Positions 25,151-34,486 of a stretch of DNA of 64,000 nucleotides are shown here, in pieces. The stretch comes from Mucilaginibacter sp. MD40 (GTDB lineage Bacteria; Bacteroidota; Bacteroidia; Sphingobacteriales; Sphingobacteriaceae). The notes below the pieces were generated by a model, which did no database searches, was not told the origin of the DNA, and worked only from the letters and a program-made list of their open reading frames with translations. The stretch's first letter is position 1. Each line of letters begins with the position of its first letter. The translations under genes were made by a program, and so were the position numbers. The DNA is taken from positions 4,171,004-4,235,003 of the forward strand of contig NZ_NRSW01000001.1 of the NCBI RefSeq assembly GCF_002288635.1. The letters run 5' to 3'.

Positions 25151-25327
25151 TTACATATTGCAAAACTTAACACCGCCATTTTCATCGCAAACATGCGACG
25201 CCGGGTCACATGCAGGAGATTTCATTTCAATTGTCGTCCCGTCATTACAGGTATAAATAACTGTATGAAAGGCACCGCCTGTTACATTTTTCATTTCTTC
25301 CCTGGTAAGTTTTTTTAAGTCTTTCAT
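25151..25327 (-). CDS. Double-glycine leader peptide precursor (bacteriocin-like)
   Basis: A 58-residue peptide read directly from the minus strand. The leader MKDLKKLTREEMKNVTGG ends in a GG cleavage motif, as in precursors processed by C39-peptidase ABC exporters. The 40-residue mature part begins AFHTVIYTCND and contains four cysteines (C27, C40, C47 and C56 of the precursor), enough for two disulfides or thioether-type modification. It has its own terminator downstream. No processing transporter or modification enzyme lies in the neighbourhood, so export would depend on a distant locus. Bacteroidota genomes carry many such orphan GG-leader peptides. Confidence 0.75.
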   Translation of the reverse strand: MKDLKKLTREEMKNVTGGAFHTVIYTCNDGTTIEMKSPACDPASHVCDENGGVKFCNM

Positions 25328-25410
25328 GTTTTTAGTTTTATTTTTAACTGAAGTTAAATGTATTTATCAAGAAACGCAAATGTTTATTTTCGCATAACTA
25401 CATCTTTACC

Positions 25411-25445
25411 AACAAGAAAGGGCGCTAAAAGCGCCCTTTCTTGTT
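25411..25445 (-). terminator. Intrinsic terminator after the alpha/beta hydrolase gene
   Basis: Perfect 15-bp stem AACAAGAAAGGGCGC / GCGCCCTTTCTTGTT with a 5-base loop, beginning 15 bases downstream of the hydrolase stop on the minus strand. Confidence 0.85.
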
Positions 25446-25460
25446 ACTTAAATATTAGCA

Positions 25461-26279
25461 TCAGGATTGTATAAACGCTAAAATATCAGCGTTAATAGTA
25501 GCAGCCTCCGTAGTAGGCATGCCATGCGGAAAACCCGGATAAGTGATGAGCTTACCGTTTTGTAATAATTTGATCGCTTTTTTTGCCGAGTTATCAATAG
25601 GCACTATCTGGTCGTCTTCGCCGTGTAATACTAATACCGGGATATCTACGCTTTTAAGGTCTTCGGTAAAATCAGTTTCGGAAAATGCCTTGACGCCATC
25701 ATGATGAGCAAGCACGCTGCCCATCATACCCTGTCTCCACCAGTTTTTACGGATACCTTCAGAAACCTTTGCTCCTTCGCGGTTATAGCCATAGAACGGG
25801 ATGGTAAAGTCTTCAAAATACTGCGGTCTGTTAAACGCGGTACCCTGGCGTATCTCATCAAAAACCGACATCGGTACACCATCCGGATTGGCTTCCGTTT
25901 GCAGCATCAGCGGGGTAACCGCGCTGATCAATACAGCTTTACTTACAATGCCTTTACCGTATTTGGCTACATACCTGATCACCTCGCCCCCACCTGTTGA
26001 GTGGCCTACATGTATGGCATCCTTAACGCCCAAAAAATCATAAAGCTCGGCCGCGTCATTCACATAAGTTTCCATATCGTTACCGGTTGCCGTTTGTGTT
26101 GAACGGCCGTGACCGCGGCGGTCATGCGCTATTACCCGGTAACCTTTTTGTGAGAAGAACATCATTTGCGCGTCCCAGTCATCGCTGGATAATGGCCAGC
26201 CGTGGTGAAAAACAATAGGTTGCCCTTTGCCCCAGTCTTTGTAATAGATCTCGGTGCCGTCTTTAGTTGTAAATTTCAT
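25461..26279 (-). CDS. Alpha/beta hydrolase (non-heme chloroperoxidase/arylesterase type)
   Basis: A 272-residue cytoplasmic hydrolase. The catalytic triad is visible: the nucleophile serine in GHSTGG (about residue 94), an aspartate in VLHGEDDQIVP, and a histidine in PGFPHGMP. The oxyanion region HHGWPLSSDDW and HDRRGHGRS match the cofactor-free haloperoxidase/arylesterase subgroup. The physiological substrate is likely an ester; halogenation is a side activity of such enzymes. It is monocistronic, with a strong terminator downstream. Confidence 0.9.
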   Translation of the reverse strand: MKFTTKDGTEIYYKDWGKGQPIVFHHGWPLSSDDWDAQMMFFSQKGYRVIAHDRRGHGRSTQTATGNDMETYVNDAAELYDFLGVKDAIHVGHSTGGGEVIRYVAKYGKGIVSKAVLISAVTPLMLQTEANPDGVPMSVFDEIRQGTAFNRPQYFEDFTIPFYGYNREGAKVSEGIRKNWWRQGMMGSVLAHHDGVKAFSETDFTEDLKSVDIPVLVLHGEDDQIVPIDNSAKKAIKLLQNGKLITYPGFPHGMPTTEAATINADILAFIQS

Positions 26280-26409
26280 AGTTTTTTGTAGTAAGTGAGT
26301 GGAAAAATAAACTGATTGAGGTGATAGATAAAGTTTAAAACTTCTGGCAGCAACATATAGTATACATGCTTACCTCCTTTAACTATCCCTTAAAGGTTCT
26401 AATTTAGCG

Positions 26410-26436
26410 AAAAAAAAGAAAGGCCTTACGACCTTT
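26410..26436 (-). terminator. Probable terminator after csbD-like gene
   Basis: On the minus strand, AAAGG / CCTTT forms a short 5-bp stem with an 8-base loop followed by a long T run. The stem is weak, so this is a moderate call. Confidence 0.5.
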
Positions 26437-26447
26437 ACATTATTAAA

Positions 26448-26633
26448 TTATAAACTTTTTAACCAGTCTATTAATCCCTCACGGGTTTTGCCGGTTTTTT
26501 GCTGCAGGCGCCCAAGCGTTTCGTCGTCCTTACCTTCTTCCCATTTCAGATCATCATCAGTAAGATCTGCATACGCTTGTTTAACTTTTCCTTTCAGCTC
26601 ATTCCAGCTGCCTTTTAATTCTAATTTATCCAT
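26448..26633 (-). CDS. CsbD-family stress protein
   Basis: A 61-residue hydrophilic protein with the CsbD signature: [20 protein letters not shown], then [20 protein letters not shown], ending in LIDWLKSL. CsbD proteins are small, abundant and induced by general stress in many bacteria; their molecular role is unknown. Probably monocistronic. Confidence 0.9.
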   Translation of the reverse strand: MDKLELKGSWNELKGKVKQAYADLTDDDLKWEEGKDDETLGRLQQKTGKTREGLIDWLKSL

Positions 26634-26732
26634 GGCTTGTTTCTCCTTAATTTAGATGTATAAAAGGAACGCTAAATGGGCTATTTGGTTTGAAGGTAAT
26701 AAATAAGAGAGGTACTAAATCCTGATTCTTTT

Positions 26733-28634
26733 CTACAGTGCCCCCTCTTTTATTTCATCTACCACTCCTGGGTCAAGCAAGGTTGAAGTATCGCCCAAGT
26801 TAGACGTATCGCCCTCGGCTATTTTCCTTAATATACGGCGCATGATTTTACCTGAGCGCGTTTTAGGCAGCCCGCTTACAAACTGGATCTTGTCCGGCTT
26901 GGCAATTGGGCCAATAATACGCGACACCGTCATGATGATATCCTTACGTGTTAAATCCTCATTGCCATGTTTATCCGGGCTCACCACAAAGGCATAAACG
27001 CCCTGACCCTTAATATCATGCGGATAACCCACCACAGCGCTTTCTACCACAGAGCTGTGCATGTTTATAGCATTTTCTACCTCGGCAGTACCTATACGAT
27101 GGCCCGATACATTCAACACATCATCTACACGGCCGGTTATGCGGTAGTAACCATCCTCATCGCGCAGGCAGCCGTCGCCGGTGAAATATAGGTTTTCATA
27201 AGTAGCGAAGTAAGTTTGTCGGCAGCGCTCATGATCGCCATAGGTGGTACGCAACATGCCCGGCCATGGGAATTTGATACACAGGTTACCGCTAACGCCA
27301 TTACCTTCAATCTCTTTACCGTTCTCGTCTACCAAAATTGGTTGTACGCCCGGTAATGGCAGTGTGGCATAACCCGGTTTAGTTGGTGTAACACCTGCGA
27401 TTGGTGATATCATAAAGCCACCCGTTTCGGTTTGCCACCAGGTATCCACAATAGGGCAATTACCGTGACCAATCTTTTCATCAAACCAGTGCCAAGCTTC
27501 CTCGTTAATGGGCTCACCTACCGAGCCTAATTTAGTTAACGAGCTCAGGTCCTTACCCGCAACTACTTCATCGCCAAAACTCATTAGCGAGCGGATGGCT
27601 GTAGGTGCTGTGTATAATATATTTACTTTGTATTTCTCAACAATGTCCCAGAAACGGCCGGCATTAGGCCATGTGGGTATACCCTCAAACATTAGCGTAG
27701 TAGCACCCTGGCTTAGCGGACCATACACAATGTAAGAGTGACCGGTTATCCAGCCAATATCGGCCGTACAGAAATAAACCTCTCCCGGCTGGTATTGGAA
27801 AGCATTGCTAAAGGTATATCCGGTGTACACCATATAGCCTCCGCAAGTGTGTACCACACCTTTCGGCTTACCGGTTGAGCCCGAGGTATATAAAATGAAC
27901 AGCATATCCTCTGCATCCATCTCCTCCGCAGGGCACTCAGGGTTGCCTTGCGTTTCTACTTTCTTCACTTCATCTTCCCACCAAACATCACGACCTTTTA
28001 TCATGGATACCGGGGTATGGCTACGGGTGAGTACAATTACGCGTTTAACTGAAGGGCACTGTACCAGGGCATCGTCAATGGTTGATTTTAGTGGCACCTC
28101 TTTAGTACCACGGTAACTGCCATCGGCCGTAACGATGATATTGCAATCAGCATCTTTTATACGATCAGCAATGGATTGCGCTGAAAAGCCCCCGAACACC
28201 ACCGAGTGGATGGCACCTATACGGGCACAAGCCAATACAGCTATGGCCAACTCCGGCACCATAGGCATATATATACATATGCGATCGCCACGTTTAGCGC
28301 CATTATTTTTCAGCACATGAGCAAATTGGCAAACCTTGTCATGCAACTGCCGATAGGTTAAAATACGATGATCTTCTGTAGGATCATTAGGCTCCCAGAT
28401 AATGGCAGGCACATCGCCATTTTTCTCCAGATGGCGGTCTAAACAGTTCTCGGTTATATTCAGTTTGGCGCCTTTGAACCATTCAATTTTAGGTTCCTTA
28501 AAATTCCAGTCCAACACGCTATCCCACTTTTTGCGCCATTGAAAGTTGCCGGCTATTTCTGCCCAAAACTGCTCAGGCTGCTCCACGCTTTTGCGCCAGG
28601 CCTGCTGGTACTCCTCAAATGATTTAACTTGCAT
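26733..28634 (-). CDS. acs: Acetyl-coenzyme A synthetase
   Basis: A 633-residue AMP-forming acetate-CoA ligase that makes acetyl-CoA from acetate, ATP and CoA via acetyl-AMP. Visible motifs are the P-loop-like YTSGSTGKPKGVVH, the acetate-pocket WWQTETGG, the hinge region GYYRITGRVDDVLNVSGHR, and the C-terminal KTRSGKIMRR with the catalytic lysine that is acetylated in the regulated enzyme. Length is typical (630-650). It is divergent from the ribosomal protein operon across a 239-base gap. Confidence 0.97.
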   Translation of the reverse strand: MQVKSFEEYQQAWRKSVEQPEQFWAEIAGNFQWRKKWDSVLDWNFKEPKIEWFKGAKLNITENCLDRHLEKNGDVPAIIWEPNDPTEDHRILTYRQLHDKVCQFAHVLKNNGAKRGDRICIYMPMVPELAIAVLACARIGAIHSVVFGGFSAQSIADRIKDADCNIIVTADGSYRGTKEVPLKSTIDDALVQCPSVKRVIVLTRSHTPVSMIKGRDVWWEDEVKKVETQGNPECPAEEMDAEDMLFILYTSGSTGKPKGVVHTCGGYMVYTGYTFSNAFQYQPGEVYFCTADIGWITGHSYIVYGPLSQGATTLMFEGIPTWPNAGRFWDIVEKYKVNILYTAPTAIRSLMSFGDEVVAGKDLSSLTKLGSVGEPINEEAWHWFDEKIGHGNCPIVDTWWQTETGGFMISPIAGVTPTKPGYATLPLPGVQPILVDENGKEIEGNGVSGNLCIKFPWPGMLRTTYGDHERCRQTYFATYENLYFTGDGCLRDEDGYYRITGRVDDVLNVSGHRIGTAEVENAINMHSSVVESAVVGYPHDIKGQGVYAFVVSPDKHGNEDLTRKDIIMTVSRIIGPIAKPDKIQFVSGLPKTRSGKIMRRILRKIAEGDTSNLGDTSTLLDPGVVDEIKEGAL

Positions 28635-28801
28635 AATATGGTTATAATGGTGGCGTAAATTAATTATTTTTGATAGATGATACTACCCTTAACTAAACTT
28701 TTAAAAAAAATTTAATAAGTATATTCAACCAGATGCCCATACTCACGCAGGGCCGTGTATAAATTATGTTGATAATATTTTTAAATATTTTATTTACACT
28801 A

Positions 28802-28832
28802 TTGCCTTTTTCACTTAAAAGCCTGATATTTG
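28802..28832 (+). promoter_or_regulatory. Candidate Bacteroidota-type promoter for rpmB
   Basis: TTG at 28802-28804 and GATATTTG at 28825-28832 are separated by 20 bases, close to the Bacteroidota consensus TTTG-N19/21-TAnnTTTG (the -7 box differs at one base). Transcription would start near 28839, giving a leader of about 35 bases before the rpmB ATG. Confidence 0.45.
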
Positions 28833-28873
28833 CAAACTCTTTTTAGAAGAAGGGTAAATAAAAAATATTTGTC

Positions 28874-29107
28874 ATGTCAAGAATTTGTGATTTAACAGGA
28901 AAAGGCTACATGAACGGTCATAACGTTTCTAACTCAAACGTTAAAACCAAACGCAAGTTTTATCCTAACTTAAAACTTAAGAAGTTTTATATACCTGAAG
29001 AAGATAAATGGATCACTTTAAAAGTATCTACTTCTGCTATTAAAACAATCAGCAAAAACGGTATAACTGCTTGTATCAACAAGTTTGTAAAAAAAGGTTC
29101 AATATAA
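28874..29107 (+). CDS. rpmB: 50S ribosomal protein L28
   Basis: A 77-residue basic ribosomal protein. The N-terminus [20 protein letters not shown] with downstream [10 protein letters not shown] is diagnostic of L28. It is the first gene of the trio rpmB-rpmG-DUF4295 that is conserved in Bacteroidota. Confidence 0.96.
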   Translation: MSRICDLTGKGYMNGHNVSNSNVKTKRKFYPNLKLKKFYIPEEDKWITLKVSTSAIKTISKNGITACINKFVKKGSI

Positions 29108-29176
29108 TTGCAGCCAGCGATTCGGAGAGCAGTGATGTTCACCCCGAGACCTGTAGCAGATTAAAAATACATCAAG

Positions 29177-29359
29177 ATGGCTAAGAAAGGTAACAGAGTT
29201 CAGGTAATTTTAGAGTGCACAGAGCACAAAACCAGCGGCATGCCAGGTATGTCTCGCTACATTACCACCAAGAACAAAAAAAATACAACTGAGCGTTTAG
29301 AGTTGAAAAAATTCAACCCTGTATTACGTAAAGTAACAGTTCACAAAGAGATTAAGTAA
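29177..29359 (+). CDS. rpmG: 50S ribosomal protein L33
   Basis: A 60-residue protein with the L33 pattern [18 protein letters not shown], then [12 protein letters not shown] and [11 protein letters not shown]. The usual zinc cysteine pairs are missing, so this is the C-minus form that does not need zinc. It sits 69 bases after rpmB. Confidence 0.95.
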   Translation: MAKKGNRVQVILECTEHKTSGMPGMSRYITTKNKKNTTERLELKKFNPVLRKVTVHKEIK

Positions 29360-29427
29360 TTTGATTGAAGTATAAACGTTATAGATTTACTATTTCGATT
29401 TACACTCCAACATAAAAACATAATAAC

Positions 29428-29586
29428 ATGGCAAAGAAAGTAGTTGCAACCCTGAAAACAGGTAAAGGAAAAGAATTTTCAAAAGTTATTACAATGGTTA
29501 AGTCGCCACGTACAGGTGCTTACTCATTCAAAGAGCAGATCGTTCCAAACGATAACATTAAAGATGCTATTGCAGGTAAACTGTAA
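29428..29586 (+). CDS. DUF4295 small basic protein
   Basis: A 52-residue basic protein starting MAKKVVATLKTGKGKEFSKV and ending IKDAIAGKL. In Bacteroidota this small protein follows rpmG almost invariably, so a ribosome-linked role is likely, though none is established. Its start lies 68 bases after rpmG, and a terminator follows it, closing the operon. Confidence 0.88.
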   Translation: MAKKVVATLKTGKGKEFSKVITMVKSPRTGAYSFKEQIVPNDNIKDAIAGKL

Positions 29587-29605
29587 TCACTTTTGATAAA
29601 AATAT

Positions 29606-29641
29606 AAAAGCCGTCTTGTTTAAAACGAGAGGGCTTTTTTT
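29606..29641 (+). terminator. Terminator of the rpmB-rpmG-DUF4295 operon
   Basis: Imperfect stem beginning AAAAGCC and ending GGGCTTTTTTT, with an internal GTCTTG/CGAGA pairing. The T run and its position 20 bases after the last stop support termination. Confidence 0.7.
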
Positions 29642-29663
29642 GTTACAGGCAGATTGGTGTGCG

Positions 29664-29751
29664 AATATGCAGATGTGCAAATGTGCAGATGCTTTTTTTC
29701 GGGTATTAGGACAACAATCTGCACATTTGCATATATACACATCTGCATATT
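29664..29751. repeat. Long imperfect inverted repeat abutting ftsY
   Basis: The left arm (29664-29690) begins AATATGCAGATGTG and continues CAAATGTGCAGAT. The right arm (29717-29751) is its reverse complement with an 8-base insertion. The right arm ends only 3 bases before the ftsY ATG, so a folded transcript would place the start codon at the foot of a hairpin. Confidence 0.75.
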
Positions 29752-29754
29752 AAC

Positions 29755-30717
29755 ATGGGATTATTTGATTTTTTTAAAAAGAAAGAAACCACTCAGGAAG
29801 AGAAGCAGGTATTGGATGCCGGCCTCGAAAAAACCAAAGACAGTTTCTTTTCTAAAATAACCAAAGCTGTTGCAGGCCGCTCTACCGTTGATGATGACGT
29901 ATTGGACGATCTTGAAGAAGTGCTGGTAACGTCAGACGTAGGTGTAACCACTACTCTAAAGATCATTGAGCGTATACAGGCACGTGTAGCACGCGATAAG
30001 TATGTAAGTACTTCGGAGCTTAATTCGCTGTTAAAAGACGAAATACAAAAACTGCTTGCCGAAAACAACAGTAACGACTTCCGCACCCTTGAGTACGGCG
30101 ACCACAAGCCTTACGTAATTATGGTGGTGGGCGTAAATGGTGTAGGTAAAACCACTACTATTGGCAAACTGGCGCACAAGCTTAAACAGGCAGGCAACCA
30201 GGTGGTGTTAGGCGCGGCGGATACCTTCCGTGCGGCAGCTGTTGACCAGATCAAACTTTGGGGCGAGCGAGTTGGTGTTAAGGTTGTAGCCCAGGCTATG
30301 GGCAACGACCCTGCTTCGGTAGCTTATGATACCCTTCGCTCCGCAGTAGCCAATGGCGACGATGTGGCAATTATTGACACCGCCGGCCGTTTACATAATA
30401 AGGTAGGCCTCATGAACGAACTCACCAAGATCAAAAACGTGATGCAAAAGGTAATACCTGGCGCACCTCACGAGATATTACTGGTACTGGATGCATCAAC
30501 AGGGCAAAACGCCATTGAGCAATGCAAACAGTTCACAGAAGCTACCGCGGTAAATGCCCTGGCTTTAACCAAACTGGACGGCACAGCGAAAGGCGGCGTG
30601 GTAATAGGTATATCAGACCAGTTTAAGATACCGGTAAAATACATCGGCGTTGGTGAAGGTATAGATCATTTACAGCTGTTCGACAGGCAGGAATTCGTCA
30701 ACAGTTTGTTTAATTGA
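29755..30717 (+). CDS. ftsY: Signal recognition particle receptor FtsY
   Basis: A 320-residue SRP-type GTPase that docks ribosome-SRP complexes at the membrane. The N-terminus [11 protein letters not shown] and the helical N domain precede the G domain with [10 protein letters not shown] (G1), DTFRAAA, DTAGR (G3) and [10 protein letters not shown] (G4/closing loop). The acidic A domain is almost absent, as usual in this phylum. The start codon is set by the conserved MGLF N-terminus. Confidence 0.96.
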   Translation: MGLFDFFKKKETTQEEKQVLDAGLEKTKDSFFSKITKAVAGRSTVDDDVLDDLEEVLVTSDVGVTTTLKIIERIQARVARDKYVSTSELNSLLKDEIQKLLAENNSNDFRTLEYGDHKPYVIMVVGVNGVGKTTTIGKLAHKLKQAGNQVVLGAADTFRAAAVDQIKLWGERVGVKVVAQAMGNDPASVAYDTLRSAVANGDDVAIIDTAGRLHNKVGLMNELTKIKNVMQKVIPGAPHEILLVLDASTGQNAIEQCKQFTEATAVNALALTKLDGTAKGGVVIGISDQFKIPVKYIGVGEGIDHLQLFDRQEFVNSLFN

Positions 30718-30733
30718 TATAAAATATAAGGTT

Positions 30734-30819
30734 GTCATCGCGAGGAGGTACGACGAAGCAATCTCGTCGCTTGTAGATAATAAACGCGAGGAGATTGCCA
30801 CGCTATCGCTCGCAATGAC
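30734..30819. repeat. Dispersed palindromic repeat, copy A
   Basis: Begins GTCATCGCGAGG and ends CTCGCAATGAC, with AAGCAATCTC / GAGATTGCC inside, so the two ends pair. The same element recurs at 45472, 51853 and, truncated, at 53854. It sits between ftsY and rimO. Confidence 0.8.
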
Positions 30820-30832
30820 ATAGTGAGATATA

Positions 30833-32170
30833 ATGAGGACTAAGGAAATAAGTAAGCAAGTAAAGCCAACAGCAAAACCAAGAGTAAACGTTGTCACTTT
30901 AGGTTGCTCAAAAAATATTTACGACAGCGAAGTACTGATGGGCCAGCTTAAGGGCAATGCCTTTGATGTGGTACACGAGGCTGATAAAGTTGGCCAGAAC
31001 GACATCGTAGTGATCAATACATGCGGGTTTATCGATAACGCCAAGCAGGAATCTATTGATACCATACTTCAATATAGCGAGCTTAAAGAACAGGGTAAGG
31101 TAGGTAAGGTGATTGTTACCGGCTGCCTTAGCGAACGTTACAAGCCCGAGCTGGAAGCTGAGATCACCAACGTTGATGCTTATTTTGGCACTAACGATCT
31201 CCAGAATATCCTGCAAAACATTGGCGCCGATTATCGCCACGAGTTGATCGGCGAACGCTTACTAACCACTCCTTCACACTTTGCTTATTTTAAAATTGCC
31301 GAGGGCTGTAATCGTCCCTGCTCTTTCTGCGCTATTCCTTTAATGCGCGGCAAACACGTAAGCACACCAATAGATCAACTGGTTAAAAATGCCCAAAGCC
31401 TGGTTGCTAACGGCACCAAAGAATTAATATTAATTGCGCAAGACCTCACCTACTACGGTTTAGACCTATACGGCAAACGTAATTTGGATGAGCTGCTTCG
31501 TCGCCTGAGTGATGTGAACGGTGTGGAATGGATAAGACTACAATACGCCTACCCTGCAGGCTTCCCGATGGAAGTTTTGGACGTGATGAACGAGCGTGAT
31601 AACATCTGCAAGTACCTGGATATGCCCTTACAGCACATTACTGATAACATGCTGAGATCTATGCGCCGTGGTACTACCAAGCAAAAAACTATCGACCTGG
31701 TAAATGAGATAAGGGATCGTGTGCCGAACATCGCTATGCGTACCACGCTGATAACCGGTTACCCCGGCGAAACCCAGCAGGACTTTGAAGAGATGGCACA
31801 ATGGGTGGAAGATACCCGGTTTGACCGTTTGGGTTGTTTCACTTACTCGCACGAGGAAAAAACCCACGCCCATACTTTAGTTGACGATGTACCTGAAGAA
31901 GTAAAGCAGGAGCGCGCCGATGCTATTATGGAGATTCAGCAGGGCATATCTTATGAAAAAAACCAGGAAAAGATCGGCAACACCTATAAAGTATTGATCG
32001 ACAAGAAAGACGGAGGCTATTTCGTAGGTCGTACCGAGTATGACTCCCCCGAAGTAGATAATGAGGTTTTGATAGATGCCAGCGTGAATTATGCGGCAAC
32101 GGGTACGTTTGTTAATGTAAAGATCAACAGCGCGGAAGACTTTGACCTTTATGGACAAATTGTAAAATAA
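30833..32170 (+). CDS. rimO: Ribosomal protein S12 methylthiotransferase RimO
   Basis: A 445-residue radical SAM methylthiotransferase that modifies an aspartate of ribosomal protein S12. The N-terminal domain holds the auxiliary cluster cysteines (TLGCSKN, NTCGF, TGCLSERY). The radical SAM motif CxxxCxxC appears as CNRPCSFC near residue 160, and a TRAM domain closes the protein (residues about 375-445). RimO rather than MiaB is supported by TLGCSKN and GCLSERY. Confidence 0.95.
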   Translation: MRTKEISKQVKPTAKPRVNVVTLGCSKNIYDSEVLMGQLKGNAFDVVHEADKVGQNDIVVINTCGFIDNAKQESIDTILQYSELKEQGKVGKVIVTGCLSERYKPELEAEITNVDAYFGTNDLQNILQNIGADYRHELIGERLLTTPSHFAYFKIAEGCNRPCSFCAIPLMRGKHVSTPIDQLVKNAQSLVANGTKELILIAQDLTYYGLDLYGKRNLDELLRRLSDVNGVEWIRLQYAYPAGFPMEVLDVMNERDNICKYLDMPLQHITDNMLRSMRRGTTKQKTIDLVNEIRDRVPNIAMRTTLITGYPGETQQDFEEMAQWVEDTRFDRLGCFTYSHEEKTHAHTLVDDVPEEVKQERADAIMEIQQGISYEKNQEKIGNTYKVLIDKKDGGYFVGRTEYDSPEVDNEVLIDASVNYAATGTFVNVKINSAEDFDLYGQIVK

Positions 32171-32290
32171 AACCGTTTGCAGCGGCTCCGTGTTGCTATT
32201 CAAATATTAAAATCTAATTTCGACATTGTTATTTTAGAAATTTCGATGTTCGTTATTCGAAATTCAATGTTCGATATTACTCAACAATAA

Positions 32291-33898
32291 ATGGAAGCTG
32301 CCTGTATTGACTATAAAGACACGGGATTCTTTTCCCAAACGGTGATCGATTACCTGGAAGATGTTCCGGAATTACGTTCCTTTTACTGTTACAGGCCAAC
32401 GCTTCAAGGCTTCGCTGAGTTTTTCAATAATAAAAAGATTGTAGCAAACCGCCCTCTCCTTACTCAAGTTTTAACCGAACAATACTTTGGCAAAGGCGCT
32501 GATTTCCCGCAATTAGAATCGCAGGAGTTTGTTAAAGCGCAAATAGAGCTGCTGAAAAACGACAACACCTTTACCATCACTACCGGCCATCAGCTAAACA
32601 TTTTTACAGGGCCTCTTTACTTTATTTATAAGATAGTAACCGCCATAAAGCTTTGCAGGCAGCTTAAAGAAGCCTTCCCTGATAAAGACTTTGTACCGGT
32701 ATACTGGATGGCCTCTGAGGACCATGATTTTGCCGAGATCAACTACACCAATATCGGTGGTAAAAAAGTGCATTGGTGGTATGAAGCTGCCGGTGCTACA
32801 GGCCGTATTAATCCCGATACTATGCGCCAGGCGATTAACCAATACAAAGGTGTTTTGGGTATTGATGGGCACTCGTCTGAACTGGGCGAAATGGTGGAGA
32901 CTGCTTATACCAAATTTGATAAACTGGCTGATGCCACCCGTTACCTGGTAAATGCCTTATTCGCGCAGTATGGTTTGGTGATCATAGATGCAGACGACCG
33001 CAGGCTAAAAGCCGAATTTGCACCAATTATAGAACGCGACATTATTGAGCAAAACAGCTTTAAAAACATCAGCGAAGCCAATTCCAAATTGCAGCAGTTG
33101 GGCGTACACATACAGGTTAATCCGCGGGAGATCAACTTTTTTTACCTGAAAGATCAGCTTCGTGAACGTATTGTGTTTGAAAACGGCCGCTACGCCGTGA
33201 TGAATACTGACATATCGTTCACCGAAGATGAGCTAAAACAGGAGATACAAGCAGCGCCCGAACGCTTTAGCCCCAACGTAGTGATGCGCCCTTTATACCA
33301 GGAATGTATCCTACCCAATGCGGCTTATATTGGTGGTGGTGCCGAGGTAGTTTACTGGCTGGAGCTAAAATCTAACTTCGACTTTTACGGCATTGATTTT
33401 CCGGTGCTGATACTGCGCAACTCCGGTTTAGTGGTCCGCAAGGAAACCGCTGCCAAGATCAAAAGCATGGAGCTTTCTCCGGCTATGTTGTTTAAAAGCA
33501 CCGATGAGATCAAGAACGACTGGGTGAAAAAACATAGCAACCATGATTTGAGCCTTACCGAAGAATGGCGCGAATTTGAGCGTACGTTTGAAAAAATAAA
33601 ACTCGCTTCGCATAAGATAGACCCTACCCTGCCACCATCGGCAGCAGCCATACAGGCAAGGTTAAAACATGCCGTAGATAATTTTCAAAAGAAACTGGTA
33701 AAAGCCGAAAAGCGCAATTATCAAACCCGTCTTGAGCAGATAGAACATATTAAAGAAGACCTTTTCCCCAAAAACAGCCTGCAGGAACGTAATGAAAATT
33801 TTGGCCTCAGCTACGTAAAATGGGGACAGTTATTTATTGACGAACTGATACGTAATTTTGAACCGCTGGATTTTAAATTCACGGTATTAACAGAATAG
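32291..33898 (+). CDS. bshC: Putative cysteine ligase BshC (bacillithiol biosynthesis)
   Basis: A 535-residue protein of the BshC family. Family features are the ITTGHQLNIFTGPLYFIYK segment near residue 98, PVYWMASEDHDFAEIN near residue 137 and the C-terminal coiled coil. BshC joins cysteine to glucosamine-malate in bacillithiol synthesis. No bshA or bshB lies beside it; the PIG-L domain fused to NagB at 36744-38663 is the nearest BshB-like fold. It is followed by msrA, another thiol-related gene. Confidence 0.93.
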   Translation: MEAACIDYKDTGFFSQTVIDYLEDVPELRSFYCYRPTLQGFAEFFNNKKIVANRPLLTQVLTEQYFGKGADFPQLESQEFVKAQIELLKNDNTFTITTGHQLNIFTGPLYFIYKIVTAIKLCRQLKEAFPDKDFVPVYWMASEDHDFAEINYTNIGGKKVHWWYEAAGATGRINPDTMRQAINQYKGVLGIDGHSSELGEMVETAYTKFDKLADATRYLVNALFAQYGLVIIDADDRRLKAEFAPIIERDIIEQNSFKNISEANSKLQQLGVHIQVNPREINFFYLKDQLRERIVFENGRYAVMNTDISFTEDELKQEIQAAPERFSPNVVMRPLYQECILPNAAYIGGGAEVVYWLELKSNFDFYGIDFPVLILRNSGLVVRKETAAKIKSMELSPAMLFKSTDEIKNDWVKKHSNHDLSLTEEWREFERTFEKIKLASHKIDPTLPPSAAAIQARLKHAVDNFQKKLVKAEKRNYQTRLEQIEHIKEDLFPKNSLQERNENFGLSYVKWGQLFIDELIRNFEPLDFKFTVLTE

Positions 33899-33921
33899 AT
33901 ATTTGCAAGAAATCTAATCTT

Positions 33922-34467
33922 ATGCATACTCAAAAAATCACCTTCGGCAGTGGTTGCTTCTGGTGTACCGAAGCCATTTTCCAAAGTGTTAAAGGAGTAC
34001 TCTCGGTAACATCGGGCTACATGGGCGGTACGGTTCAAAACCCTACCTATATGGAAATTTCCAACGGCCAAACCGGTCATGCCGAAGTGGTTGAGATAGA
34101 ATTTGATGCCGATATAGTTTCGTTGGATGAGCTGTTGCTCTTTTTCTTTAAAACTCACAATCCAACCAGCCTTAACCGCCAGGGCGGCGATATCGGCACC
34201 CAATACCGTTCCGTTATCTTTTACCATACCGATGAACAAAAACAAAAAGCGGAGGCTATGATCAAACGGCTTACCGATGAAAAACTTTTTGATAAACCCA
34301 TCCTGACCGAACTCAGCCCTGCATCAGCATTTTATAAAGCTGAGGACCATCATCAAAATTATTACAGCACCAACCCGCTAAAGCCATACTGTAACGTTGT
34401 TATTCATCCCAAATTGAATAAGTTTGTGAAGGAGTTTACAGACAAAATAAAGCCCGAATTATTGTAA
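33922..34467 (+). CDS. msrA: Peptide-methionine (S)-S-oxide reductase MsrA
   Basis: A 181-residue cytoplasmic enzyme that repairs oxidised methionine. The catalytic GCFWCTEA motif is at residues 11-18, followed by VTSGYMGG and GHAEVVEIEFD, as expected. It begins 23 bases after bshC, so both are probably co-transcribed. Confidence 0.96.
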   Translation: MHTQKITFGSGCFWCTEAIFQSVKGVLSVTSGYMGGTVQNPTYMEISNGQTGHAEVVEIEFDADIVSLDELLLFFFKTHNPTSLNRQGGDIGTQYRSVIFYHTDEQKQKAEAMIKRLTDEKLFDKPILTELSPASAFYKAEDHHQNYYSTNPLKPYCNVVIHPKLNKFVKEFTDKIKPELL

Positions 34468-34486
34468 GGGCTAATTAGCTTTCCTT

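Noticed and set aside
29654-29860. Plus-strand ORF overlapping the ftsY start
   Set aside because: It is generated by the inverted repeat and runs into ftsY in another frame.
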